From Kocuria tytonicola (lineage in GTDB: Bacteria > Actinomycetota > Actinomycetes > Actinomycetales > Micrococcaceae), in NCBI RefSeq assembly GCF_003687455.1, contig NZ_PHOA01000010.1:1-43421 (forward strand): a stretch of DNA of 43,421 nt. The letters are read 5' to 3'. Of this stretch, positions 15,840 through 24,647 are shown piece after piece. A program made the translations under genes and the position numbers. The first letter of the stretch is position 1, and each line of letters begins with the position of its first letter. The notes under the pieces were generated by a model. That model had not been told where the DNA came from. It made no database searches and saw only the letters and a list, made by a program, of their open reading frames with translations.

Positions 15840-16487
15840 TCAGTGACCCGACGCGATCAGGTTCATGGCCTCCGCGCGGGTGGCGGGGTTGCGCAGCTGG
15901 CCCCGCACCGCGGACGTGACCGTCTTAGCCCCGGGCTTGCGGACCCCGCGCATGGACATGCACAGGTGCTCGCACTCGACCACCACGATGGCCCCGGCCG
16001 GGTGCAGGTGCTCCACGATGGCCTCGACCACCTGGGTGGTGAGCCGCTCCTGGACCTGCGGGCGCCTGGCGTAGAGGTCCACGAGCCGCGCGAGCTTCGA
16101 CAGCCCCGTGACCTTGCCCTCCGGACCCGGGATGTAGCCCACGTGCGCCACGCCGTGGAACGGCACCAGGTGGTGCTCGCACGTGGAGTAGAACGGGACG
16201 TCACGCACCAGCACCATCTCCGAGTGGCCGATGTCGAAGGAGGTGGCGAGCAGCTCCGCGGGGTCCTCGTGCAGGCCCGCGAAGACCTCGGCGTAGGAGC
16301 GGGCCACACGGGCAGGGGTGTCCCGCAGCCCATTGCGGTCCGGGTCCTCGCCCACGGCCAGCAGGATCTCCCGCACGGCCGCGGCAATGCGCGGCTGGTC
16401 GATGGCCGGGGACACGCCCTCACCGGAGTGCTCGGCGAAGGACCCGGAGACGGGTTCCGGGGTCTCGTGCAGGGGCGGGGGCGCCAT
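15840..16487 (-). CDS. folE: GTP cyclohydrolase I
   Basis: FolE opens the folate pathway by converting GTP to dihydroneopterin triphosphate. The 215 residues have zinc ligands Cys103 and His106 in [12 protein letters not shown] and a Cys at 172 or 176 in [11 protein letters not shown]. The [10 protein letters not shown] and [10 protein letters not shown] segments match this family. The ATG directly follows the ftsH stop (TGAATG), and GGGAGA within the ftsH tail is its Shine-Dalgarno sequence. This makes ftsH-folE a tight operon. Confidence 0.97.
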   Translation of the reverse strand: MAPPPLHETPEPVSGSFAEHSGEGVSPAIDQPRIAAAVREILLAVGEDPDRNGLRDTPARVARSYAEVFAGLHEDPAELLATSFDIGHSEMVLVRDVPFYSTCEHHLVPFHGVAHVGYIPGPEGKVTGLSKLARLVDLYARRPQVQERLTTQVVEAIVEHLHPAGAIVVVECEHLCMSMRGVRKPGAKTVTSAVRGQLRNPATRAEAMNLIASGH

Positions 16488-18617
16488 TCAGCGGTTCTCC
16501 CGCCGCACACCGCCCGGTTCCTGGCCGGTGTCCCCACCAGCGGAGCTGCCGGGTCCGGACTGCCCCTCACCACCGGGCCGGGGGTCCTGGTGCTCGGGGA
16601 CCTCGAGCGGGTGCTCGGGCTTGGCGGCCACGGCCTGGTCCTGCGGGGCCATGGTGCCGGGGTCCTGCAGGTTCTTGCGGCGGGCCTCCTCGCGCTCGGC
16701 GGAGGTCACGACGGGCGGGACGCCCGAGATCTCGCGCTCCTCGCCGGACTGCCACACCGGGCGCAGCTCCCGCTGGCGGACGTCGTGGAAGATCTCCCGG
16801 ATCTGGGCCTCGTTGAGGGTCTCCTTCTCCAGCAGCTCGAGCGCGAGCCGGTCCAGGACGTCGCGGTTCTCCAGCAGGATCTGGTGGGCCTCGTCGTGCG
16901 CCTGCTCGAGCAGCACGCGCACCTCGTCGTCCACGACGGCCAGGGTGCGGTCCGAGTACTCCTTGGAGCCGGAACCCATCTCGCGGCCCACGAACGGGTC
17001 CGAGTTGTCTCCGCCGATCTTCACGGAGCCGATCCTGGAGCTCATCCCGTACTGGGTCACCATCTTGCGCGCGGTGTCCGTGGCCTTCTGGATGTCGTTG
17101 GAGGCACCCGTGGAGGGGTCGTGGAACACGATCTCCTCCGCCGCGCGCCCACCCATGGCGTAGGCCATCTGGTCCAGCAGCTCGTTGCGGGTGGTGGAGT
17201 ACTTGTCGTCCGAGGGCATCACCATGGTGTAGCCCAGCGCCCGCCCGCGCGGCAGGATGGTGATCTTCGTGACCGGGTCCGTGTTCCGCAGGGCCGCGGC
17301 CACCAGGGCGTGGCCGCCCTCGTGGTAGGCGGTGACCTTGCGCTCGAGCTCCTTCATCACGCGGGAGCGCTTCTGGGGCCCGGCGATCACGCGGTCGATG
17401 GCCTCGTCCACGGCGCGGTCGTCGATCAGCTGCGCGTGGGAGCGGGCGGTGAGCAGGGCGGCCTCGTTCATCACGTTGGCCAGCTCCGCGCCGGTGAACC
17501 CGGGGGTGCGCTTGGCCACGGCCGCGAGGTCCACGTTGTCCGCGAGGGGCTTGTTCTTGGAGTGCACGCGCAGGATCTGCTCGCGGCCCTTCATGTCCGG
17601 GGCGTCCACGCCGATCTGCCGGTCGAAACGCCCCGGGCGCAGCAGCGCGGGGTCCAGCACGTCCGGGCGGTTGGTCGCGGCGATCAGGATCACGTTGGTG
17701 TTGGCGTCGAAGCCGTCCATTTCCACGAGCAGCTGGTTCAGGGTCTGCTCGCGCTCGTCGTTGCCGCCGCCCATGCCGGCACCGCGCTGGCGGCCCACGG
17801 CGTCGATCTCGTCCACGAAGATGATGGCAGGGGCGTTCTCCTTGGCCTGCTGGAAGAGGTCCCGCACGCGGGAGGCGCCCACGCCCACGAACATCTCCAC
17901 GAAGTCGGAGCCGGAGATCGAGTAGAACGGGACGCCCGCCTCGCCCGCCACGGCCTTGGCGAGCAGGGTCTTGCCGGTGCCGGGAGGGCCGTAGAGCAGC
18001 ACCCCCTTGGGCACCTTCGCGCCCACGGCGGTGAAGCGGTCGTGCTCCACGAGGAACTGCTTGATCTCGTCCAGCTCCTGCACGGCCTCGTCCGCGCCGG
18101 CCACGTCCGCGAAGAGGACCTCGGAGTTCTCCTTGTTGAACATCTTGGCCTTGGAACGGCCGAACTTCATGGCCTGCCCGCCCGTCTGCATGCGGGAGAA
18201 GATGAACCAGAACAGGCCCATGATGATCAGGAACGGCAGCAGGAACCGCACGAGGGAGAGGAACCAGTTGTTCTCCACGGGCTGGTCCGTGAAGCCCTCC
18301 AGGGTCGCCTTGTCCATGGCGTGCACCACGTCCTCGGCGCGCGGCTTGACGTAGTAGAACTCCACGTCCTTGCCGAGGTTCTGGTCACCCTGGTGGTAGT
18401 CGTCCTTGAGGGAGAGCTCCACCTTCTGCTCGCCGTCGTAGATCTTGGCTTCCTTGGCCTTGCCGTCCTGCAACAGGTCCAGGCCCACGTTGGTGTCCAC
18501 GCGGGACGTGGTGGGGCTGAAGAGGCTGGCACCCACGGGCACCAGGACCACGACGGCCAGAAGGATCCAGAAGTAGGGGCCCTTGAAGAAGCTGGTGGGT
18601 TTTTTTGCCGTGGCCAA
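16488..18617 (-). CDS. ftsH: ATP-dependent zinc metalloprotease FtsH
   Basis: A membrane-anchored AAA+ protease of 709 residues. Two transmembrane helices (about 14-33 and 120-141) flank an extracytoplasmic domain. Walker A is GPPGTGKT (210-217), Walker B is IIFVDEID, and the second region of homology is [20 protein letters not shown]. The zinc site is HEGGH (432-436). The C-terminus past residue 620 is a disordered Pro/Gly/Glu tail. The start is TTG 18617, an unusual codon, supported by GGGAGG about 9 nt upstream; there is no in-frame ATG or GTG near by. Seven consecutive A residues fall in codons 4-6. Confidence 0.96.
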   Translation of the reverse strand: MATAKKPTSFFKGPYFWILLAVVVLVPVGASLFSPTTSRVDTNVGLDLLQDGKAKEAKIYDGEQKVELSLKDDYHQGDQNLGKDVEFYYVKPRAEDVVHAMDKATLEGFTDQPVENNWFLSLVRFLLPFLIIMGLFWFIFSRMQTGGQAMKFGRSKAKMFNKENSEVLFADVAGADEAVQELDEIKQFLVEHDRFTAVGAKVPKGVLLYGPPGTGKTLLAKAVAGEAGVPFYSISGSDFVEMFVGVGASRVRDLFQQAKENAPAIIFVDEIDAVGRQRGAGMGGGNDEREQTLNQLLVEMDGFDANTNVILIAATNRPDVLDPALLRPGRFDRQIGVDAPDMKGREQILRVHSKNKPLADNVDLAAVAKRTPGFTGAELANVMNEAALLTARSHAQLIDDRAVDEAIDRVIAGPQKRSRVMKELERKVTAYHEGGHALVAAALRNTDPVTKITILPRGRALGYTMVMPSDDKYSTTRNELLDQMAYAMGGRAAEEIVFHDPSTGASNDIQKATDTARKMVTQYGMSSRIGSVKIGGDNSDPFVGREMGSGSKEYSDRTLAVVDDEVRVLLEQAHDEAHQILLENRDVLDRLALELLEKETLNEAQIREIFHDVRQRELRPVWQSGEEREISGVPPVVTSAEREEARRKNLQDPGTMAPQDQAVAAKPEHPLEVPEHQDPRPGGEGQSGPGSSAGGDTGQEPGGVRRENR

Positions 18618-18727
18618 GCCGTTGATCCTCCCGTGGACGTGACACGCGCCGTGACGGTGGGCCTGCCTGCGGACCGGACCCCGAGGGATCCCGGACCCGG
18701 ATGCGGCGACCGTGGCGCGTACGGCAC

Positions 18728-18733
18728 AATCTA
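18728..18733 (-). promoter_or_regulatory. Candidate -10 box of ftsH promoter
   Basis: On the minus strand TAGATT fits TANNNT in a locally AT-rich stretch of the 239-bp hpt-ftsH gap. It predicts a leader of about 100 nt. The -35 is not evident. Confidence 0.35.
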
Positions 18734-18856
18734 TCGTTTCGTTTGACGCCGTGGCGTCCCGTGCGCAGCCCGTTCTTTCTCAGCGCACACGAAGTCGTCA
18801 CGGTACATGCGGCGGCCCTGCGTTGACTGTGAGAACGGGGGGGCGCCGCCTCCGGG

Positions 18857-19408
18857 TCACTCGTAGACGTGAGGGGCGAGCGTGGCGATGCAGTCCAGGT
18901 TGCGGTACTGCTCCGCGAAGTCCAGGCCGTAGCCCACCACGAACTCGTTGGGGATGTCCCAGCCCACGTAGCGGACGTCGATGCTGGTCTTCATGGCCTC
19001 CGGCTTGCGCAGCAGGGCGCAGATCTCCACGGAGCTCGTGCCGCGGGACTCGAGGTTCGTGCGCAGCCAGGACAGGGTGAGCCCCGAGTCGATCACGTCC
19101 TCCACGATCAGCACGTCCTTGCCGTGCAGGTCTGTGTCCAGGTCCTTGAGGATCCGCACCACACCGGAGGACTTGGTGCCGGAGCCGTAGGAGGAGACCG
19201 CCATCCAGTCCATGGGGTACTGCCCGTCGAGCTGGCGCATCAGGTCCGCCATGATCGGCACCGCACCCTTGAGCACCCCCACGAGCAGGACGTCGCGGCC
19301 CTGGTAGTCGTGGTCGATCCGCTGCGCGAGTTCGCTGACCTTCTTCGCGATCTGTTCCTTGGTGAACAGGATGCTGCTCAGGTCGTCTTTGACGTGTTCG
19401 GCCTTCAC
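18857..19408 (-). CDS. hpt: Hypoxanthine phosphoribosyltransferase
   Basis: A purine-salvage enzyme that joins hypoxanthine or guanine to PRPP. The 183 residues carry the PRPP loop VLIVEDVIDSGLTLSWL, the flexible-loop SSYGSGTKSSGVV and the base-binding end VGYGLDFAEQYRNL. GTG 19408 overlaps the tilS stop as GTGA, the usual tilS-hpt-ftsH order of Gram-positives. Confidence 0.96.
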   Translation of the reverse strand: MKAEHVKDDLSSILFTKEQIAKKVSELAQRIDHDYQGRDVLLVGVLKGAVPIMADLMRQLDGQYPMDWMAVSSYGSGTKSSGVVRILKDLDTDLHGKDVLIVEDVIDSGLTLSWLRTNLESRGTSSVEICALLRKPEAMKTSIDVRYVGWDIPNEFVVGYGLDFAEQYRNLDCIATLAPHVYE

Positions 19409-20625
19409 TGGGCGCTCCCGGGGTTGTTCTGGCTGGTCGTACTCTCGTGCGGCGTGCTCCCACCCCGCAGCTCCAGGCACCCCCGCGCGTGGGCCGCGTC
19501 CGAGCGGTGCCGCCACGCTGTCACCTTACCCGCCATCTGCACGGGGCCCGCGGCGCCGTAGCCCAGGGCGAAGTCCTCGAGCGCTCCGAGCCGTTCGAAC
19601 GTGGGGGTCTCGCCGCCCGCGGCCACGCACGCCCTCGCGAGCACACGACGCCGCAGCGCCGCCGGGGTCTCCCGCAGCAGGCGGCAGTCCAGCACCACGG
19701 AGGTCCGCGACGCCGCTCCAGCCCCCGCGTGCCCAGGGGCCGTCGTCCGCTCGCTGCCCGCTGCGTGCCCGTCCTCCGGTGCGGGGAGCGGGGACGCCGA
19801 GGGAGCGGCAACCGGGGCAGGAGGGGTGACCAGGGCGGCGTCGTACGCGGCCTCGGCCTGCTCGTCCAGGTAGTCGGCGTCCGCCCCGAGCACCGCTGCG
19901 GTGCGCGCGAGCGCACGGCCCACCCCGGGCCCGAGCTGCGCCTCCAGGAACGGGAGCACCTCGTGCCGAATGCGGGAACGGGTCAGTGCGGTGTCCGCAT
20001 TGGTGGGGTCGTGCCACGGCTCGAGCCCCTCGGCCGCGCAGACCGTCTCGGTCTCCACCCGGGTGATGTTGAGCAGGGGGCGCAGGTAGCGCACCCCGTC
20101 CCGGACGAGACTGCCGGGCATCCCGGACAGCGAGCGGGTGCCCGAGCCCCGGGTGAGCCCCAGCAGCACGGTCTCGGCCTGGTCGTCACGGGTGTGGCCC
20201 AGCAGGACGGCGGCGGCCCCGGTGCGTTCGGCGGCACCGCGGAACGCCTCGTAACGGGCGAGCCGCGCGGCCATCTCGGGACCCGCGCCCCCGCGGTGCA
20301 CGCTCACGCGTTCCACCAGCACGGGGTCCAGGCCCGTCTCGCGCAGGGTGCGGGCAGCTCGCGCGGCGACCTCGGCGGACCCGGGCTGCAGCTGGTGGTC
20401 CACCACCACCGCGCCCACGCGCACCTCGCCCCGCCGCTGCAGGTGCACCGTGGCCGCGGCCAGCGCGAGCGAGTCCGCGCCGCCGCTGCAGCCGACCAGC
20501 ACCAGGGGCGGCCGCGAGGGACCGCCCCCCGCGGCGTCGGCGAGCAGGGGCCTGACCGCGCGGGCCACGGCGCGCCGTGCGCGTGCGACGGCCGGGTGCA
20601 GCCGACCGCTGCGTCCGTGCTGCAC
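19405..20625 (-). CDS. tilS: tRNA(Ile)-lysidine synthetase
   Basis: TilS modifies C34 of the AUA-decoding tRNA-Ile with lysine. The PP-loop ATPase motif is CSGGADSLAL (46-55). HTRDDQAETVLLGLTRGSG is the conserved second segment, and PLLNITR and WHDPTNAD follow. Residues about 255-315 form an Ala/Pro/Ser-rich, probably disordered insert before a shortened C-terminal domain. The start GTG 20625 lies four bases after the stop of the upstream XRE gene. The total of 406 residues is longer than mycobacterial TilS because of the insert. Confidence 0.93.
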   Translation of the reverse strand: MQHGRSGRLHPAVARARRAVARAVRPLLADAAGGGPSRPPLVLVGCSGGADSLALAAATVHLQRRGEVRVGAVVVDHQLQPGSAEVAARAARTLRETGLDPVLVERVSVHRGGAGPEMAARLARYEAFRGAAERTGAAAVLLGHTRDDQAETVLLGLTRGSGTRSLSGMPGSLVRDGVRYLRPLLNITRVETETVCAAEGLEPWHDPTNADTALTRSRIRHEVLPFLEAQLGPGVGRALARTAAVLGADADYLDEQAEAAYDAALVTPPAPVAAPSASPLPAPEDGHAAGSERTTAPGHAGAGAASRTSVVLDCRLLRETPAALRRRVLARACVAAGGETPTFERLGALEDFALGYGAAGPVQMAGKVTAWRHRSDAAHARGCLELRGGSTPHESTTSQNNPGSAQ

Positions 20626-20629
20626 GCGC

Positions 20630-21100
20630 TCAGCCCTGGGACGTGCCGGAGCGGCGGGCGCTCTCCTCGGCCATGGCCAGCACCTTGGACAGCACCGGGG
20701 TGTTCTCCCCCAGCATCACGAGAGCCCGCTCCAGCTCCCCCGCGGGAACCACGGAGGCGAGGGCGGAGACGGCGTCCGTGTCCGTGGTGATGCCCGAACG
20801 GATCTGGGACGTGGAGAGCACCGGCTGGGACGCCTCCACGCGGGAGAGCACCGCTTCCCGGTCCGAGGACCCCACGCTGTCCTCGAGCATGACCAGGCGT
20901 TCATACACCGCCGGGTTGCCGATCTTGATGCGTCTGCCGCTGATGAGTTGGGAGAGCATCGGCGCGGACAGGCCCAGGACCTGGGCCAGCCTGCGCTGCG
21001 TGATGCCGTAAGCCCCCACCACGGCGCCAAAACGCTCTGACAACGGCTGACCGTACAGCCGGATCTGCTGATTGATGTTTTCAGAGCTCACGGGGGTCAT
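20630..21100 (-). CDS. XRE-like helix-turn-helix DNA-binding protein
   Basis: A 156-residue putative regulator. A single HTH (about residues 25-60, ITQRRLAQVLGLSAPMLSQLISGRR) resembles the Cro/CI fold. The rest is mainly helical and acidic, with no known ligand domain. It sits between the metalloprotease gene and tilS, four bases before tilS, so it is probably co-transcribed. The start is ambiguous. ATG 21100 has no Shine-Dalgarno sequence. GTG 21091 (three codons later) has CAAGAT ending 7 nt upstream, which would suit a leaderless mRNA. Confidence 0.8.
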   Translation of the reverse strand: MTPVSSENINQQIRLYGQPLSERFGAVVGAYGITQRRLAQVLGLSAPMLSQLISGRRIKIGNPAVYERLVMLEDSVGSSDREAVLSRVEASQPVLSTSQIRSGITTDTDAVSALASVVPAGELERALVMLGENTPVLSKVLAMAEESARRSGTSQG

Positions 21101-21144
21101 CTTGGCACACGGACCAGGGGGATTCCCCTGCGCTCCCGGATGGG

Positions 21145-22242
21145 TCAGCCGAGGACGCGGCGCACCCAGGCCTGCGGATCGTGGATCTCCGCCTCCGTGG
21201 GAAGGGTCTGCGGCGAGGTCCACACCGTGTTGAACGCCTCCATCCCCACGCGCTGCACCACGTGCTCCACGAACTTCTGCCCGTTGCTGTACTGGCGCAT
21301 CTTCGCGTCCATGCCCATGAGGGAGCGGATGAGCCGGTCCAGGGCGCCGTGCGTGGAGGAGCGGGCGTCGAAGCGGCGGCGGATGGTCTTCACGGAGGGC
21401 ACGATGCTCGCGTCCACGGCGTCCATCACGGCATTGGCATGGCCCTCCAGCAGGGACATCACGGCCGTCACGTGGGACACGGTCTCCCGCTCGGACTCCG
21501 TGAGCAGGTGGGTCAGCGGCCCGAGCCCGGTGTCCGGGTGCGAGCCCCTGGACCGCCCCGCGAGGGAGGAACCCACGGCCCGCAGCCGCTGCCACGCCGT
21601 GGCGTCCAGCGAGCCCAGCTGCGTGATCTGGCCCAGCATGTGGTCCCGCAGCCACGGGGCCGCCGCGAACTGCACGCGGTGGGTCTGCTCGTGCAGGCAC
21701 ACCCACAGCCGGAAGTCCTCGGGTGCCACGTTCAGCTCCCGCTCCGTCCACAGCACGTTGGGGGCCACGAACATGAGCCGCCCACCGGGGTGGCTCCGCG
21801 CGGCCTGTTCCGAGACCAGCCCCGCGTAGGGGTCGTACTGGCCCAGCACCTTGGAGGAGAGGAACCCCACCAGGGCACCCATTTCCGCAGCGGTGGCCGT
21901 GGGCGCGATCCCGCGCTGCGCGGCGCCGAACTTGGCGGGGTCCTTGGCCTGCAACCGGTCGAACACGGGCTGCATCAGCACGGAGAACGTCTGGGTGTTG
22001 GCCTTGGCCCACCCGGCGCGGTCCACCACCAGGACGGTGGAGTCCCGCAGGTTCTCGGCGGCGTCCAGACCCGTGATGGTGTGGACGTGGTGCACGGACT
22101 CGTGCGCGAAGTACCGCAGGGACTCCACGGCGCGGGACATCTCACGGGGCGCAGGTGTGGGACCGGGAGGCGTCACCTTCGCGGCGATCTGCGCGGCGGC
22201 GTCCCAGTCCACGAGCGAACGGTGCGTCAGTTCTCGGCTCAT
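21145..22242 (-). CDS. Zinc-dependent metalloprotease family protein (DUF2342, Rv3626c type)
   Basis: A 365-residue protein of an actinobacterial family with the zincin motif HEQTH (184-188, in WVCLHEQTHRVQFAAAPWL). A further conserved Glu lies downstream in the LLEGHANAVMDAVD segment. No signal peptide or transmembrane helix is seen, so it is likely cytoplasmic; its substrate is unknown. Family members are annotated as zinc metalloprotease or F420-biosynthesis-associated by profile, which does not prove either role. It follows dacB by 75 bp in the same direction, as Rv3627c-Rv3626c do in mycobacteria. Confidence 0.85.
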   Translation of the reverse strand: MSRELTHRSLVDWDAAAQIAAKVTPPGPTPAPREMSRAVESLRYFAHESVHHVHTITGLDAAENLRDSTVLVVDRAGWAKANTQTFSVLMQPVFDRLQAKDPAKFGAAQRGIAPTATAAEMGALVGFLSSKVLGQYDPYAGLVSEQAARSHPGGRLMFVAPNVLWTERELNVAPEDFRLWVCLHEQTHRVQFAAAPWLRDHMLGQITQLGSLDATAWQRLRAVGSSLAGRSRGSHPDTGLGPLTHLLTESERETVSHVTAVMSLLEGHANAVMDAVDASIVPSVKTIRRRFDARSSTHGALDRLIRSLMGMDAKMRQYSNGQKFVEHVVQRVGMEAFNTVWTSPQTLPTEAEIHDPQAWVRRVLG

Positions 22243-22317
22243 GCGCTCACTCAACCACACGGCTCCGACCCGCGGAGGCGCGCCGGCTGGCAACTCCCCC
22301 CACCGCCGCGACGGATC

Positions 22318-23703
22318 TCAGGCGGACCGGGCCAGCTCCGCCACGGTGCGGTCCACCCGGTCCTTGGCCTCGTCCGCGTGGCCGCTCACGCCGTTGAGGA
22401 CGATCGAGTAGACCAGCACGCGCCCGTCCGCACGCTGCACGTAGCCGGTCAGGGCCACGACGTCCAGCAGCGTGCCCGTCTTGGCGCGCGCGATCCCGCG
22501 GGCAGGGTCCTCCGGCGGGTCGTCGAACCGCTCGGAGAGGGTTCCGGCGCCCCCGGCCACGGGCAGCCCGCGCCCGTAGGGACCGCAGCGGGGTTCGGAG
22601 ATCAGGGAGTTGACGGTCTCGGCCAGGGTGGTGGCGGTGACACGGTCCGCCGCGGCCATCCCGCTCGCGTCCAGGACGCGCAGCCCGGTGGTGTCGATCC
22701 CGTGCTCCCGCAGGGTGGCCGGGAGCAGCTCCCGCACACCGTCCACACCGGCCTCCCGCCCCGAGCGGGATGCCGCGACGCGGGCCAGGGTCTCCGCGAG
22801 CGAGTTGTCCGAGTGCGCCAGCATGTAGGCGCTCTGCTCGTGCACGGGCGCGGACTCCACCCGGGCGAGTTCGGTGGCGTCCTCCGGGGCCCGGGAGGTG
22901 GCCCGCACGGTGACCTCCGTCCCGCCGAGCTCCTCCCCCAGCCGGTGCGCGAACTCCGCAACGGCCGCCCCGGCGGGGTCCCCCGGGCGGTCCCCGCGAC
23001 CACCGGGATCACCGCCGTCCCCGGTGGGCACCCGGTGCGAGTACAGCGCAATGGGCGCCACCCGCGTGATCTCCCCGCTCTCGAGGTCCTCCGGGTCCCA
23101 CGCGGGGTTGGTGTCCGGGCCGGTGAACAAGCTCGTGTCCACGGCCACGCTCACGGGGCCCGACGCCGCGTCCGGCGAGCGCTCGCGCAGGGCCCGGGCG
23201 GTGCGCTGCGCCAGGGTGCCCAGTCCGGCGCGGCCGTTCACCTGCTCGGGGTCCCCCTCTCCCGGGGCGAGCAGGGTGTCCCCGCCCGCGACGAGCGTGA
23301 GTTCCCCCGGCGCCTCCCCCACGACCACCCGGGTGGCCAGGCGCTCGTACGGGCCCACGTGCTCCGCGAGGCTGAGCGCGGTGAGCAGCTTCTGGTTGCT
23401 GGCCGGGGCCACGGGGCGGGTCTGCGCCTCACCCGCGAGCACCCGGTCCGCGCCCGCCTCGGTGACGACCGCCGCCGTGGTGCCCGGGGCGCCGTCGAGC
23501 CCGGAGCGCAGGGCGCGCTCCACCGCGTCCGTGGACACGGGCGCGGACGGCGACGCCGGGACCGCCGCGGTGCTGCCGGTGGCCGCCGGGGAGGCAGCCG
23601 CCTCGGTGCGGGCACCGGCCAGGGCCGGGCGGACCACCGCCAGCACCGCGCACACCAGCGACCAGCCCGAGCGGCGGGGCGGGGAGAGCGAGGTCTGCGG
23701 CAT
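22318..23703 (-). CDS. dacB: D-alanyl-D-alanine carboxypeptidase/endopeptidase (PBP4, S13 family)
   Basis: A penicillin-binding protein that trims or cleaves peptidoglycan peptides outside the membrane. It has an N-terminal signal or anchor (basic PPRRSGW, then hydrophobic about 14-29) and an Ala/Ser/Pro-rich linker. The three active-site motifs are SNQK (102-105), SDN in AHSDNSLAE, and KTG in AKTGTLLD. The 461 residues fit family S13. ATG 23703 is supported by AGGAGG about 8 nt upstream. It diverges from ppa. Confidence 0.92.
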   Translation of the reverse strand: MPQTSLSPPRRSGWSLVCAVLAVVRPALAGARTEAAASPAATGSTAAVPASPSAPVSTDAVERALRSGLDGAPGTTAAVVTEAGADRVLAGEAQTRPVAPASNQKLLTALSLAEHVGPYERLATRVVVGEAPGELTLVAGGDTLLAPGEGDPEQVNGRAGLGTLAQRTARALRERSPDAASGPVSVAVDTSLFTGPDTNPAWDPEDLESGEITRVAPIALYSHRVPTGDGGDPGGRGDRPGDPAGAAVAEFAHRLGEELGGTEVTVRATSRAPEDATELARVESAPVHEQSAYMLAHSDNSLAETLARVAASRSGREAGVDGVRELLPATLREHGIDTTGLRVLDASGMAAADRVTATTLAETVNSLISEPRCGPYGRGLPVAGGAGTLSERFDDPPEDPARGIARAKTGTLLDVVALTGYVQRADGRVLVYSIVLNGVSGHADEAKDRVDRTVAELARSA

Positions 23704-23745
23704 GGTCCCATCCTCCTGAACCCGCCCGACACGCACAACGGCCGG

Positions 23746-23751
23746 TATCGT
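23746..23751 (+). promoter_or_regulatory. Weak -10 candidate for ppa
   Basis: TATCGT fits TANNNT in the 141-bp dacB-ppa divergent gap. It would give a leader of about 87 nt. No -35 is seen. Confidence 0.3.
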
Positions 23752-23844
23752 GGTCTCGTCCGTCCGCGCGCACCGAGGTGTGCGCCCGGGCGCCGGGTGG
23801 ACGCACAGCCCGGTTCACACCACCACGACCCAAGGAGTTTCACC

Positions 23845-24360
23845 ATGGAGCTGGACGTCACCATCGAGATCCCGCGCGGCTCACGCGTGAAGTACGAGAT
23901 CGACCACGAGACCGGTCGGATCCGGCTGGACCGCGTGCTCTTCACCTCCATGCAGTACCCCACCCACTACGGCTACTTCGAGGACACCCTGGGCGAGGAC
24001 GGCGATCCGCTGGACGCCATGGTCATCATGGACGTGGACATCATGCCCGGCGTGATCGTGGAGGCCCGCCCCATCGCCGTGTTCAACATGACGGACGAGG
24101 CCGGCGGGGACGCCAAGGTGCTGTGCGTCTCCACCGACAAGCGCTACGACGACATCCAGGGTCTGGAGGACGTCAACGAGTTCCTGCAGAAGGAGATCCA
24201 GCACTTCTTCGAGCGCTACAAGGACCTGGAGCCCAACAAGTGGGTCAAGGGCGAGGGGTGGGAGGGCAAGGAGACCGCCGAGCGCCTGATCGTCGAGGCG
24301 CAGGAGCGCTTCCAGCAGTCCCAGTACGACAACGCCGCGGAGGCCGAGCAGGACGACTGA
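23845..24360 (+). CDS. ppa: Inorganic pyrophosphatase
   Basis: A family I soluble pyrophosphatase that splits PPi to two phosphates and pulls biosynthetic reactions forward. The 171 residues include the metal-binding signature DGDPLD (52-57), YPTHYGYFEDTLG before it, and the KRYDDI segment. ATG 23845 has CAAGGAG upstream. The acidic tail (AAEAEQDD) is longer than in E. coli. Gene order with dacB matches mycobacteria. Confidence 0.97.
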   Translation: MELDVTIEIPRGSRVKYEIDHETGRIRLDRVLFTSMQYPTHYGYFEDTLGEDGDPLDAMVIMDVDIMPGVIVEARPIAVFNMTDEAGGDAKVLCVSTDKRYDDIQGLEDVNEFLQKEIQHFFERYKDLEPNKWVKGEGWEGKETAERLIVEAQERFQQSQYDNAAEAEQDD

Positions 24361-24441
24361 GTCTGCCCCGCGCCTCTCCGACCCCGCCAGCGGCACCCCC
24401 GCCGGGCCGCGAGGAGCGCGACGCGACCTCCACGCTCCACC

Positions 24442-24487
24442 ACGGGGTTCCCGCAGCCGGTGCACCAACCGGCGACGGGAACCCCGT
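24442..24487. terminator. Long two-part hairpin downstream of ppa
   Basis: Arms ACGGGGTTCCCG (24442-24453) and CGGGAACCCCGT (24476-24487) pair perfectly over 12 bp. Inside, GCCGGT (24456-24461) pairs with ACCGGC (24468-24473) around a 6-nt loop, with a 2x2 internal loop between. It lies 82 nt past the ppa stop with no T-tract. It is a likely ppa terminator, possibly with another role. Confidence 0.5.
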
Positions 24488-24647
24488 TCCCGTGGCTGCT
24501 GCTTATGCCTGTCGGCGGGCCGTGGTGGGATGCTTGCAGAGCGGGCGCCGCACCACGCCGCAGCCGCCCGGGGTGTTCGCACCACCGGGCGGTTGCGCCC
24601 GCGCGGTCGTCCCGCTGCTCGTCCGTTCCCTCCCGGAGGTGGTTCCC

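Noticed and set aside
15741-18746. 1001-codon plus-strand frame opposite folE and ftsH
   Set aside because: It is a shadow of genuine minus-strand genes with full catalytic motifs.
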